Origin: Rubrobacter xylanophilus DSM 9941 | GTDB taxonomy: Bacteria; Actinomycetota; Rubrobacteria; Rubrobacterales; Rubrobacteraceae | Reading direction: 5' to 3' | Assembly: GCF_000014185.1 (NCBI RefSeq) | Contig: NC_008148.1 | Location: forward strand, 2,336,001 to 2,400,000 | Length of the DNA stretch: 64,000 nucleotides | In this document: positions 51,060-59,551 of the stretch, piece by piece | Numbering within the stretch: position 1 is the first letter of the stretch | Layout of the letters: every line of letters starts with the position of its first letter | Made by a program: the position numbers and the translations under genes | The notes under the pieces: generated by a model | The model's database searches: none | Seen by the model: only the letters and a program-made list of their open reading frames with translations | Told to the model about the DNA's origin: nothing

Positions 51060-51865
51060 TACTCGGGGGCCTTCTTGAGGGCCCTGAACTTCTCCATGTC
51101 GTGCCCGTAGCCCAGGGTCGCGTCGTGCTTGCGGGCGAGCTGCTTTATCTGGTACATCGAGTTGAAGTACGCCACCGTGTCGTAGACGATCCCCGAGAGC
51201 ACCCACTCCTTCAGGTTCCGCTCCAGGTAGATGGCGTCCGAGGTGAAGATGAAGGTGCCCGAGTGCTCGGTGTGGGCGACCATCCCGATCAGGCCCGGCG
51301 TGTGCCCCGGCCAGTGGTAGAGGTGCAGATCCGGGGCCAGCTCCAGGTGCGGCCCGAGCATCAGGTCGTAGTTCAGGTTGGGCATGTCGAAGTCGCCCTT
51401 GACGTAGGCCCCGGCGTAGTCCACCGGGCCCTTGTGGGTGACCTTGAGCGCGTGGGCGAACTCGGCGTCGTGGACGATGATCCCGCGCCTGCCGGCCTTC
51501 GTCCCGCGGAAGAAGTCCAGGCACCCGCAGTGGTCGAGGTGCAGGTGGGAGATGACCACGATGTCTATGTCGCTCATCTTGAGGTTGAGCTGCTCGAGCT
51601 GCATCGGCAGGTACTGCCGCTCCTCGGCCCGGTAGGGGAAGATGGGCTGCAGCGCCTCCGGCCAGCGGCTCTCCCACTCGGGGTGGCAGGTGCCGTCGAA
51701 GAGCACCCAGCCGAGGTCGGGGTGCTCGACGAGGACGGTGTAGGTGGGGATGGTGACCCAGTCGGCCTGCGGGTGCTTGTTGTCCACGGTGGCCGGCTTG
51801 GGGTTCAAGACCAGCCAGGCCATGTCCAGCTCGAGGGTCCCGTTGTCCAGAACAAAGAGCTTCAT
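51050..51865 (-). CDS. Metallo-beta-lactamase-fold hydrolase, N-acyl homoserine lactonase-like
   Basis: MBL-fold hydrolase of 271 aa. The metal site is SHLHLDHCG (H107 to H112), with a second Asp/His in WPGHTPGLIGM and FTSDAIYLERN. The layout (TVLVEHPDLGWVLFDGTCHP before the metal motif) matches the AttM/AhlD lactonase group, which opens N-acyl homoserine lactones or other lactones. ATG 51865 is the only well-placed start. The stop overlaps the end of the convergent flippase gene by 10 bases. It is divergent from the zinc alcohol dehydrogenase. Confidence 0.86.
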   Translation of the reverse strand: MKLFVLDNGTLELDMAWLVLNPKPATVDNKHPQADWVTIPTYTVLVEHPDLGWVLFDGTCHPEWESRWPEALQPIFPYRAEERQYLPMQLEQLNLKMSDIDIVVISHLHLDHCGCLDFFRGTKAGRRGIIVHDAEFAHALKVTHKGPVDYAGAYVKGDFDMPNLNYDLMLGPHLELAPDLHLYHWPGHTPGLIGMVAHTEHSGTFIFTSDAIYLERNLKEWVLSGIVYDTVAYFNSMYQIKQLARKHDATLGYGHDMEKFRALKKAPEYYE

Positions 51866-51905
51866 CGCCTTCCTCTCCTCCGTTTCCCCGCGGGATGCCG
51901 ACATG

Positions 51906-51911
51906 TATACT
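51906..51911 (+). promoter_or_regulatory. -10 box of the zinc alcohol dehydrogenase-aldehyde dehydrogenase unit
   Basis: TATACT lies 39 bases before the ATG at 51951 and upstream of an AAGGAGGAG ribosome site. No strong -35 is visible. Confidence 0.35.
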
Positions 51912-51950
51912 AAGCCAGAGAGGGGCAAGGGGGCAAGGAGGAGCTTTCGG

Positions 51951-53045
51951 ATGAAGGGCATGGTGGCCGCCCTCGCCGGCCCGGAGAGGGTGGAGGTTCG
52001 CAGCTTCGACGTGCCAGAACCGGAGCCCGGGGCGGTGGTGGCGCGGGTGCGACGGGCGAACGTCTGCGGCTCGGAGGTGCACATCTACCACTTCCACCAC
52101 CCCCTGATCCGGGAGTGCGTGCTGGGGCACGAGTTCGTCGGCGAGATCGTGGCCCTGGGCGAGGGGGTAACCACCGACTACGCGGGGCAGCCGGTGCGGG
52201 AGGGGGACCGGGTGACGGCCCCCTACTACCTGACCTGCCGCCGGTGCCCGGCCTGCCTGCGGGGCGACTTCAACCTCTGCCAGAGGGCCTACGCCTTCTG
52301 GTCGCGGCCGCCGGAGGTGGAGCCGCACTTCCACGGGGCGTTCGCCACCCACTACTACATCCACCCGGACCAGTACTTCTACAGGGTCCCGGAGGGCCTG
52401 CCCGACGAGGTGGTGGCCGGGGCGAACTGCGGGCTCTCGCAGGTGCTCTTCGGGCTGCACCGGGCGGGGCTCTCCGCCGGCGACACCCTCGTGGTGCAGG
52501 GCGCGGGAGGGCTGGGGCTCTACGCCGCGGCGGTCGGCAGGCACATGGGGGCGCGGGTCGTGGCGGTGGAGGGCATCCCCGAGCGCCTGGAGCTGGCCCG
52601 GCGGTTCGGCGCCGAGGAGGTGGTGGACATGGCCGAGCACCCCACGCCCGGGGAGCGGGCCGGGCGGGTGCGGGAGCTCACCGGGGGCTACGGGGCGGAC
52701 GTGGTGCTCGAGGTGACCGGCGTCCCGGCGGCGTTCGTGGAGGCGCTGGAGCTGGCGCGCCCTGGGGGCTGCGTCGTGGAGATAGGGAACGTCAACGTGG
52801 GCAGGGAGCACGAGGTCCCGCTGGCCCCCGGCCTGATCACGCGCAAGATGCTGCGGATCCAGGGCTTTGTCCGTTACCAGCCGTGGTATCTGCACCGGGC
52901 GCTGCGCTTTCTGGAGCAGCACCACCGCGAGCACCCCTTCGGCGAGCTGACCGACCGGGAGTACCCCCTGAAGCAGGTGGGCGAGGCCATAGAGCGCGAG
53001 GAGGCGCGCCGGGTGGCCCGCCCGGCGATCGTACCGGACCTGTAA
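51951..53045 (+). CDS. Zinc-dependent medium-chain alcohol dehydrogenase
   Basis: MDR-superfamily dehydrogenase of 364 aa. The catalytic-zinc site begins with RANVCGSEVHIY and continues with CVLGHEFVGEIVALG. The structural zinc has four cysteines in CRRCPACLRGDFNLC. QGAGGLGLYAAAVGRHMGA is the NAD-binding motif. It oxidises an alcohol or polyol; the substrate loop HFHGAFATHYYIH is unusual. ATG 51951 has AAGGAGGAG 8 bases upstream. An aldehyde dehydrogenase gene follows by 23 bases, so the pair may oxidise an alcohol to its acid. Confidence 0.9.
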   Translation: MKGMVAALAGPERVEVRSFDVPEPEPGAVVARVRRANVCGSEVHIYHFHHPLIRECVLGHEFVGEIVALGEGVTTDYAGQPVREGDRVTAPYYLTCRRCPACLRGDFNLCQRAYAFWSRPPEVEPHFHGAFATHYYIHPDQYFYRVPEGLPDEVVAGANCGLSQVLFGLHRAGLSAGDTLVVQGAGGLGLYAAAVGRHMGARVVAVEGIPERLELARRFGAEEVVDMAEHPTPGERAGRVRELTGGYGADVVLEVTGVPAAFVEALELARPGGCVVEIGNVNVGREHEVPLAPGLITRKMLRIQGFVRYQPWYLHRALRFLEQHHREHPFGELTDREYPLKQVGEAIEREEARRVARPAIVPDL

Positions 53046-53068
53046 GAGAGCGACGGGAGGGTTCGCGC

Positions 53069-54532
53069 ATGAGCGAGACGCAGACCAGAGAGGAGCTCGT
53101 GAGCTACCCGGCGATCATCGGGGGCGAGCGGGTGAGCCCCGAGAGGAGCTTCGAGGACGTGGACCCCTCCACGGGGCGGCCCTGCGCGCTGGTGGCCCGC
53201 TGCGGGCGGCAGGAGGTGGACCGGGCCGTGGAGGCGGCCCGCGAGGCGCACGAGAAGGCGTGGCGCAGGAGCACGCCCGCCGAGCGCGCGCGGGTGCTGC
53301 ACCGCATCTCGCAGCTGCTGCGCAGAGACCACGAGGAGATAGCCCGCCTGGAGAGCCTGGACACCGGCAAGCCCCTCAGCCAGGCCCGCGCCGACGCGAC
53401 GGTCGCGGCCCGCTACTTCGAGTTCTACGCCAACACCATCGAGTCCTTCTACGGCGAGACCATCCCCGCGCTCCCCGACGCCTTCGTCTACACCCTGCGC
53501 GAGCCCCACGGCGTGACGGGGCACATCATCCCGTGGAACTACCCCATCCAGATCAGCTGCCGCTCGGTGGCCCCGGCCCTGGCCACCGGCAACTGCTGCG
53601 TGCTCAAGCCGGCGGAGGAGGCGCCGCTGACGGCGCTGCGGCTGGGGGAGCTTGCGCTCGAGGCCGGGCTGCCGCCGGGGGCGCTGAACGTGGTGCCCGG
53701 CTACGGCGAGGAGGCGGGGGCGGCGCTGGCCGCCCACCCCGGCATAGACCACCTCTCCTTCACCGGCTCTGTGGAGGTGGGAAGGCTGGTTAGCAGGTCC
53801 GCCGCCGACAACGTGGTCCCGGTGACGCTGGAGCTGGGGGGCAAGTCCCCGAACATCGTGCTGGCCGACGCGGACCTGGAGCGGGCGGTGCCCGTCATCG
53901 TGAACTCCATCATCCAGAACGCGGGGCAGACCTGCTCGGCGGGCTCGCGGCTGCTGGTGGAGAGCCGGCTGCACGGGGAGCTCGTCGAGCGGGTGGCCTC
54001 GCGCTTCCAGGAGATCCGGATAGGCCCCGGCCCCGAGGACCCTGACCTGGGCCCCATCATCTCCGAGGCCCAGCGCGAGCGGGTGAAGGGCTACGTGGAG
54101 ACCGGGCGCCGGGAGGCGGAGCTCGTGACCGGCGGCGGCGTCCCCCAAGACCCCCGGCTGGCCGGCGGCTTCTACTTCGAGCCCACCCTCTTCGACCGGG
54201 TGGAGCCCGGGTCCACCATCTTCCGGGAGGAGATCTTCGGGCCGGTGCTCGCCGTCTCGACCTTCGAGGAGGCGGAGGAGGCCGCCGCCCTCGCCAACGC
54301 CACGGACTACGGCCTGATCGCCGCGGTCTGGACCCGGGACGTGGGCAAGGCGCACTGGCTCGCCCGGGAGCTGCGCGTCGGGCAGGTGTACATCAACACC
54401 TACGGCGCGGGCGGGGGCGTGGAGCTGCCCTTCGGGGGCTTCAAGAAGAGCGGCCACGGCCGGGAGAAGGGCTACGAGGCCCTCTACGAGTACACCCAGG
54501 TGAAGACCGTGGCGCTGAGTTACGCCCGGTAG
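53069..54532 (+). CDS. NAD(P)-dependent aldehyde dehydrogenase
   Basis: Aldehyde dehydrogenase-superfamily protein of 487 aa. IIPWNYPIQISCRSVAPALA binds substrate. The catalytic Glu is in TLELGGKSPNIVLADAD, the nucleophilic Cys in QNAGQTCSAGSRL and the second Glu in FREEIFGPVLAV. LPFGGFKKSGHGREKG closes the family. It resembles betaine-aldehyde and phenylacetaldehyde dehydrogenases, but the substrate is undetermined. ATG 53069 is preceded by GGGAGG. The gene pairs with the alcohol dehydrogenase upstream and is convergent with the iron-containing dehydrogenase. Confidence 0.92.
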   Translation: MSETQTREELVSYPAIIGGERVSPERSFEDVDPSTGRPCALVARCGRQEVDRAVEAAREAHEKAWRRSTPAERARVLHRISQLLRRDHEEIARLESLDTGKPLSQARADATVAARYFEFYANTIESFYGETIPALPDAFVYTLREPHGVTGHIIPWNYPIQISCRSVAPALATGNCCVLKPAEEAPLTALRLGELALEAGLPPGALNVVPGYGEEAGAALAAHPGIDHLSFTGSVEVGRLVSRSAADNVVPVTLELGGKSPNIVLADADLERAVPVIVNSIIQNAGQTCSAGSRLLVESRLHGELVERVASRFQEIRIGPGPEDPDLGPIISEAQRERVKGYVETGRREAELVTGGGVPQDPRLAGGFYFEPTLFDRVEPGSTIFREEIFGPVLAVSTFEEAEEAAALANATDYGLIAAVWTRDVGKAHWLARELRVGQVYINTYGAGGGVELPFGGFKKSGHGREKGYEALYEYTQVKTVALSYAR

Positions 54533-54540
54533 AGAGCCCC

Positions 54541-55827
54541 CTACCAGTTCTCCATCGACTCGCGGAGGATGTTCGCCAGGTCCTCCTCGGTGACCTCCTT
54601 CGGGGTGAGGACCAGCAGCCGCTGCTGCTTCATCGCCCCCTCCACGAGGGCCGGTATGTCCTCCTCGGTGTAGCCGAACTCGGCGACCCCCCGCGGCGCG
54701 CCCACGTCCTTCATGAGCTGGACGAGCACCTCCGGCAGGGTGTTCTCGTCCGGGTTCTCTACGGGGCCGCCCGAGAGCAGCTCGGCGACCCGGTGGTGGC
54801 GCTCCGGGGAGGCGTCGTAGGTGAAGCGGAAGGCCGCCGGGGCGGTCACGATCACCGACCACCCGTGCGGGACGAAGGGGTGGTCCTGCGGGTAGCCGGG
54901 CGGCCGGTACTCGTGCTTGAGACCGGCTATGGGGTAGGCGCAGGCGTGCGGGATGTGCACCCCGGCCGACCCGAAGCCCACCCCCGCGAGCGAGGCCCCG
55001 AGCATCATGTGGCCGCGCGCCTCCACGTCCTTCCCGTCGGCGACCGCCCGCCGCAGGTAGCGCCCCCCGTACTCCAGCGCCTTGGAGGACCACATGTCCG
55101 CGATCGGGTTCGAGCCCTGGTACGGCGGCCGGTCGTCGGGGCTCTTGGGCTTCGGGCGGGTGTTGTAGGGCCTGGCCAGAAAGGACTCGGCGGCGTGGCA
55201 GACCACGTCCAGCCCGCTGGAGGAGGTCACCGCCCGGGGCATGCTCACCGTCAGCAGCGGGTCCACCACCCCCCGGTTCGGCCGCAGGTACTGGTGGGAG
55301 ATCCCGGTCTTCACCTTCTGCTCCGGGATGTCCAGCACGGCCACCGTGGTCGCCTCCGCGCCGGTCCCGGCGGTCGTCGGGACCGCCAGCAGCGGCTTGA
55401 GCGGGCTCGGCGGCTTTCTCCCCCCGCCAACCGGCGGGTTGACGTAGTCCATGATCGGGGCCGGGTGGGTCGCCACGAGGTTGGCCACCTTGGCGGTGTC
55501 TATGCTGGAGCCGCCCCCCACCGCCACGAAGCCGTCGAAGCCCCCCTCCACGGCGAAGTCCGCCGCCGCCTGGAAGGAGTCCGCGGTGGGCTCCACCCGC
55601 ACCTTGTCCCAGAGCTCTACCTCGATGCCCTCGGCCTCGATGAGCTCCTTTATGCGCGGTGTGATCCCGGCCTCCACCACCCCCGGGTCGGAGACGAGCA
55701 TGACCCTGCTCACCCGCAGCCGCTTTACCTCCCAGCCGACCTCCTCTGAGGCCCCGGGCCCGAACTTGAGCGGGGTCGCCTCCATGGTGTAGATGGTCTC
55801 GCGGTCCGAACCGCCGGTATCCTGCAC
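54541..55827 (-). CDS. Iron-containing alcohol dehydrogenase, hydroxyacid-oxoacid transhydrogenase-like
   Basis: Group III (iron) dehydrogenase of 428 aa. FVAVGGGSSIDTAKVANLVA binds NAD, VPTTAGTGAEATTVAVLD is the group signature, and GVHIPHACAYPIAGLKHEY carries metal-ligand His residues. FVPHGWSVIVTAPAAF supplies further ligands. The sequence order resembles ADHFE1/HOT, which converts 4-hydroxybutyrate plus 2-oxoglutarate to succinate semialdehyde plus D-2-hydroxyglutarate. GTG 55827 follows AGGAGGT. It is convergent with the aldehyde dehydrogenase. The FAD/Fe-S enzyme at 45677 could oxidise the D-2-hydroxyglutarate formed. Confidence 0.86.
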   Translation of the reverse strand: MQDTGGSDRETIYTMEATPLKFGPGASEEVGWEVKRLRVSRVMLVSDPGVVEAGITPRIKELIEAEGIEVELWDKVRVEPTADSFQAAADFAVEGGFDGFVAVGGGSSIDTAKVANLVATHPAPIMDYVNPPVGGGRKPPSPLKPLLAVPTTAGTGAEATTVAVLDIPEQKVKTGISHQYLRPNRGVVDPLLTVSMPRAVTSSSGLDVVCHAAESFLARPYNTRPKPKSPDDRPPYQGSNPIADMWSSKALEYGGRYLRRAVADGKDVEARGHMMLGASLAGVGFGSAGVHIPHACAYPIAGLKHEYRPPGYPQDHPFVPHGWSVIVTAPAAFRFTYDASPERHHRVAELLSGGPVENPDENTLPEVLVQLMKDVGAPRGVAEFGYTEEDIPALVEGAMKQQRLLVLTPKEVTEEDLANILRESMENW

Positions 55828-55945
55828 GGCCAGAGACCTCCTTTCCCTGAGAGAGAACGCGCGAGCGCCTTCCTGCCCCCGGATTCTATACCCGGCGGCC
55901 CCCCAATCCTACGCCCGGCGAGGCCCCCGCACAAGGAGGGGCTCC

Positions 55946-55975
55946 TTGACAGCGCCGGGGAGGGTGGAAGAATAC
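55946..55975 (+). promoter_or_regulatory. Candidate promoter of the acyl-CoA ligase-CocE unit
   Basis: TTGACA (55946-55951) and GAATAC (55970-55975) are spaced by 18 bases, about 47 bases before ATG 56023. Confidence 0.45.
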
Positions 55976-56022
55976 CCTCGAAGAAGGGGTGATCGGCGAG
56001 GAGAAAGTGGGGTGCCGAACCG

Positions 56023-57708
56023 ATGTCCGTCTACGCGAGCAAGCCCTGGCTGAGGCTCTATCCCGACCACGTGCCGCAGGAGCTCCCGCCCCCACAACAC
56101 AGCATGGCGGACCTCTTCGAGGCCTCGGCCCGCCGGGTGCCGGAGCGGGACGCGATCCGCTACTTCGACGAGGCCATCTCTTACGCGAGGCTCGAGGACC
56201 TCGCCTCCCGCTTCGCCGCGGCCCTCGTCGAACGCGGCGTCGGGAAGGGCGACCGGGTGGCCATCTTCACCCAGAACAACCCGCAGTTCCTCATAGCCCA
56301 GTACGGTGCCTGGAAGCGCGGGGCGATCGCGGTCCCCCTCAACCCGATGTTCAAGCACCGGGAGCTGGACTACCACCTGAACGACTCGGGCGCGAAGGCG
56401 CTGGTGTGCCTGGAGGGGCTCTACCGCGAGGTGGCCGGGGAGGTCGTCCCCGGCACGCGGGTCGAGCACGTCTTCACCACGAGCGAGCTGGACCTGCTGC
56501 CCGAGGGGGCGGGCTACGCGAACCTCGCCGGCGCCCGCAAGCTGCGTCCCGAAGGGACGGAGGACCTGCTGGAGGTGCTGGAGACGACCCCGCCCGACGG
56601 GGGGGCGCGGGAGCGGGTCTCCCCGGAGGACATAGCCTACCTGGTCTACACCTCGGGCACCACCGGCCCGCCGAAAGGGGCGGTGGAGACCCACTCCAAC
56701 GTCGCCTACAACGCCGAGGTGTACCGCACCTGGATGCGGATGGGCGACGAGGACTCGGTGCTCGGGGTTGCTCCGCTCTTCCACATCACCGGGCTCGTGG
56801 GACACGGGGCGCTCGCGGCGCTCGCGGGCATCCCGCTCGTCCTCTTCCACCGCTTCGACCCGAGCGAGGCGCTGCGCCTCATAGAGAAGTGGCGGCCCAC
56901 CATGACGGTCGGCTCCATAACCGTGTTCATCGCGCTGATGAACGCCCCGGACGCCGCCGGCAGGGACCTCTCCTCCCTCAAGAAGTGCTACAGCGGCGGG
57001 GCCCCCATCGCCCCCTCCATCACCGAGCAGTTCGAGGAGAAGTTCGGCATCTACATCCACAACATCTACGGCCTCACCGAGAGCAACTCGCCCACCCACG
57101 CCGTCCCCTACGGCTCCCGCGCCCCGGTGGACGAGAAGAGCGGCGCCCTCTCCGTCGGCGTGCCCGTGCCCGGCTGCGAGGCGAGGCTGGTGAGCCTGGA
57201 GGACCCCTCGGAGGAGGTGCCCGTGGGCGAGCAGGGCGAGTTCGCGGCGAGGGGGCCCATGATCTTCAGGGAGTACTGGAACAAGCCCGAGGAGACCGAG
57301 AGGGCCTTCCACGAGGGCTACTTCCTCACCGGGGACGTGGCCGTCATGGACCAGGAGGGCTGGTTCTACATCGTCGACCGCAAGAAGGACATGATCAACG
57401 TCAGCGGCTACAAGGTCTGGCCGCGGGAGGTGGAGGACGTGCTCTACACCCACCCGGCGGTGAAGGAGGCCGCCGTGGTGGGCGCCCCCGACCCCTACCG
57501 GGGGGAGACGGTCGTCGCCTTCGTCGCCCTGAAGGAGGGCCAGCGAATCCCGGAGGAGGACCTCGTCTCCTACTGCAGGGAGCGGATGGCCGCCTACAAG
57601 TACCCGCGCCGGATAGAGTTCCTGGAGGAGGTGCCGAAGACCGCCACCGGCAAGTTCCTCCGCCGCGAGCTGCGCGAGCGGGCGCAGAGCCCCCAGAGGA
57701 CGGCCTGA
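56023..57708 (+). CDS. AMP-binding acyl-CoA ligase (long-chain/cyclohexanecarboxylate type)
   Basis: Adenylate-forming ligase of 561 aa. LVYTSGTTGPPKGAVETHSN is the P-loop, APLFHITGLVGHG the middle motif, NIYGLTESNSP the A5 motif, LTGDVAVMDQEGWFYIVDR the hinge, and VPKTATGKFLRRELRE the catalytic Lys segment. It activates an aliphatic or alicyclic acid. The start ATG 56023 is preceded by GAGGAGAAAG at some distance. The stop is followed at once by the GTG of a CocE hydrolase, suggesting that the hydrolase releases the acid activated here. Confidence 0.9.
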   Translation: MSVYASKPWLRLYPDHVPQELPPPQHSMADLFEASARRVPERDAIRYFDEAISYARLEDLASRFAAALVERGVGKGDRVAIFTQNNPQFLIAQYGAWKRGAIAVPLNPMFKHRELDYHLNDSGAKALVCLEGLYREVAGEVVPGTRVEHVFTTSELDLLPEGAGYANLAGARKLRPEGTEDLLEVLETTPPDGGARERVSPEDIAYLVYTSGTTGPPKGAVETHSNVAYNAEVYRTWMRMGDEDSVLGVAPLFHITGLVGHGALAALAGIPLVLFHRFDPSEALRLIEKWRPTMTVGSITVFIALMNAPDAAGRDLSSLKKCYSGGAPIAPSITEQFEEKFGIYIHNIYGLTESNSPTHAVPYGSRAPVDEKSGALSVGVPVPGCEARLVSLEDPSEEVPVGEQGEFAARGPMIFREYWNKPEETERAFHEGYFLTGDVAVMDQEGWFYIVDRKKDMINVSGYKVWPREVEDVLYTHPAVKEAAVVGAPDPYRGETVVAFVALKEGQRIPEEDLVSYCRERMAAYKYPRRIEFLEEVPKTATGKFLRRELRERAQSPQRTA

Positions 57709-59424
57709 GTGCTCCCCGGCGTGGCCCTCGAGCGCGACGTCCCGGCGAGGATGCGCGACGGCACCGTGCTCTACGCCGACGTCTACCGTCCCTCCTCCGG
57801 CGGGCCCTTCTCCGTGATCCTCATGCGCCTCCCCTACGACAAGACCCAGGCCCAGAGCCTCACCTACCGGCACCCGGCCTGGTACGCCGCCCGCGGCTAC
57901 ATGGTCGTCGTCCAGGACACCCGCGGGCGGTGGCGCTCGGAGGGCGAGTTCTACCCGTTCGCCCACGAGGCCGAGGACGGCTACGACACCGCCGCGTGGG
58001 CCGCCTCCCTCCCCCGCTCGAACGGGCGGGTGGGGATGTACGGCTTCTCGTACGTGGGGGCCACCCAGCTGCAGGCCGCGCTCGGACGCCTCCCGGGCCT
58101 GCGCACCATCTGCCCGGCCCTGACGGGCTCGCAGTACTACGAGGGCTGGGCGTACAACGGCGGGGCCTTCGCGCTGGCCTTCAACGCCTCCTGGGCGACG
58201 ATGCTCGCCATGGACGACGCCCGCCGGGCCGGGGACGGCCCCGCGACCCGGCGCCTGAACGCCGCCTTTCTGGGAGCCCCGGGCTTCTACGGCCACCTGC
58301 CGCTGTCCGAGTACCCGCCGCTCAAAGGCTCGGGCTACGGCGGCTACTTCTTCGACTGGCTCGCCCACCCCTCCTACGACGGCTACTGGAGGCGCTGGAG
58401 CGTGGACGAGGACTACTCCCGGATAGCCGTGCCCGCGCTGCACGTCGGAGGCTGGTACGACGTCTTTGTGGGCGGCACGGTGAGGAACTTCGAGGGCCTG
58501 CGCCGGTCTGCCGGGAGCGCGGAGGCCCGCTCCGCGCAGAAGCTGCTGGTGTGCCCCTGGTACCACCTGCCGTGGACCCCGCTCACCGGGGCGGCGGACT
58601 TCGGGAAGGAGGCCCGGAACGTGGTGGACGGGTGGCAGCTGCGGTGGTTCGATCAGTTCTTGCGCGACGAGGACACCGGGGTCCTGGACGCGCCGGCGAC
58701 GGTGTTCGTGATGGGCGAGAACCGGTGGGAGGACTACGGCGCGTGGCCCCCGGAGGGGACCGAGCCGCGCGACTACCACCTCCGCAGCGGCGGGGCGGCG
58801 AACTCCCGCTACGGGGACGGCCGGCTGGACGAAGAGCCCCCGGGCGAGGAGCCCCCGGACGTCTATACCTACGACCCCCTCGTCCCCGTGGCCAGCGCCG
58901 GAGGACACTCCTGCTGCTTCCCCGTCGTGGCCCCCATGGGCCCGGCGGACCAGGCGGCCGTGGAGGTGCTCAACGGCGTGCTCGTCTACACCTCCGCGCC
59001 GCTGCAGCGCGACCTCACGGTGCTCGGCGAGGTCACGCTGACCCTCCACGCCGCCACCTCGGCCCCGGACACGGACTTCACCGCCAAGCTGTGCGACGTC
59101 TCCCCGGACGGGCGCTCGACCAACGTCCAGGAGGGGATAGTCCGCGCCCGCTACCGCGACTCCCTCTCCGGCCCCCGGCCCGTCCCCCCCGGCGAGGTCC
59201 GCGAGTACCGCCTGAGCCTGGGCCCCACCGCCCACACCTTCCGCGCCGGTCACAGCCTGAGGCTCCAGATCTCCAGCAGCGACTTCCCCCAGTGGGACCG
59301 CAACCTCAACACCGGCGGCCCGCCGGGCCGCGAGAGCGCCGCAGAGGCCCGCGTCGCCACCCAGGTCGTGCTCCACGACCGCGCCCACCCCTCCCGCCTC
59401 ACCCTCCCCGTCGCCCCCTCCTGA
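57709..59424 (+). CDS. CocE/NonD-family hydrolase
   Basis: Serine hydrolase of 571 aa, paralogous to the one at 34383. [20 protein letters not shown] opens it, GFSYVGATQLQAALGRL carries the nucleophile Ser, VGGWYDVFVGG the Asp, and CPWYHLPWTP the His. DTDFTAKLCDVSPDG and QWDRNLNTGG belong to the C-terminal jelly roll. The GTG start abuts the TGA of the ligase. No signal peptide is visible. It probably cleaves an ester or amide and feeds the released acid to the ligase. Confidence 0.9.
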   Translation: MLPGVALERDVPARMRDGTVLYADVYRPSSGGPFSVILMRLPYDKTQAQSLTYRHPAWYAARGYMVVVQDTRGRWRSEGEFYPFAHEAEDGYDTAAWAASLPRSNGRVGMYGFSYVGATQLQAALGRLPGLRTICPALTGSQYYEGWAYNGGAFALAFNASWATMLAMDDARRAGDGPATRRLNAAFLGAPGFYGHLPLSEYPPLKGSGYGGYFFDWLAHPSYDGYWRRWSVDEDYSRIAVPALHVGGWYDVFVGGTVRNFEGLRRSAGSAEARSAQKLLVCPWYHLPWTPLTGAADFGKEARNVVDGWQLRWFDQFLRDEDTGVLDAPATVFVMGENRWEDYGAWPPEGTEPRDYHLRSGGAANSRYGDGRLDEEPPGEEPPDVYTYDPLVPVASAGGHSCCFPVVAPMGPADQAAVEVLNGVLVYTSAPLQRDLTVLGEVTLTLHAATSAPDTDFTAKLCDVSPDGRSTNVQEGIVRARYRDSLSGPRPVPPGEVREYRLSLGPTAHTFRAGHSLRLQISSSDFPQWDRNLNTGGPPGRESAAEARVATQVVLHDRAHPSRLTLPVAPS

Positions 59425-59466
59425 CCCCGCGGTATGTCCGCATCACATATATGCATTCCGCTTCGG

Positions 59467-59472
59467 TATAAT
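59467..59472 (+). promoter_or_regulatory. -10 box of the phaE-phaC operon
   Basis: A perfect TATAAT lies about 80 bases before the TTG start of phaE in a 127-base gap that is A/T-rich around 59441-59475. The -35 region (TCACAT near 59443) is weak. Confidence 0.5.
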
Positions 59473-59551
59473 CGTTATCAGGCTTGCCGCTCTGCGGGGG
59501 TTCTCCCGGGGGCGGCGTGGACGCTTCCGACAGGCAGAGGAGGTAAGCGGC

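Noticed and set aside
55909-59471. Very long ORFs of about 1160 codons on both strands
   Set aside because: They are open only because of the high GC content. They overlap the acyl-CoA ligase and CocE genes, which carry clear family motifs in another frame, and the long translations are low-complexity Arg/Gly/Pro.
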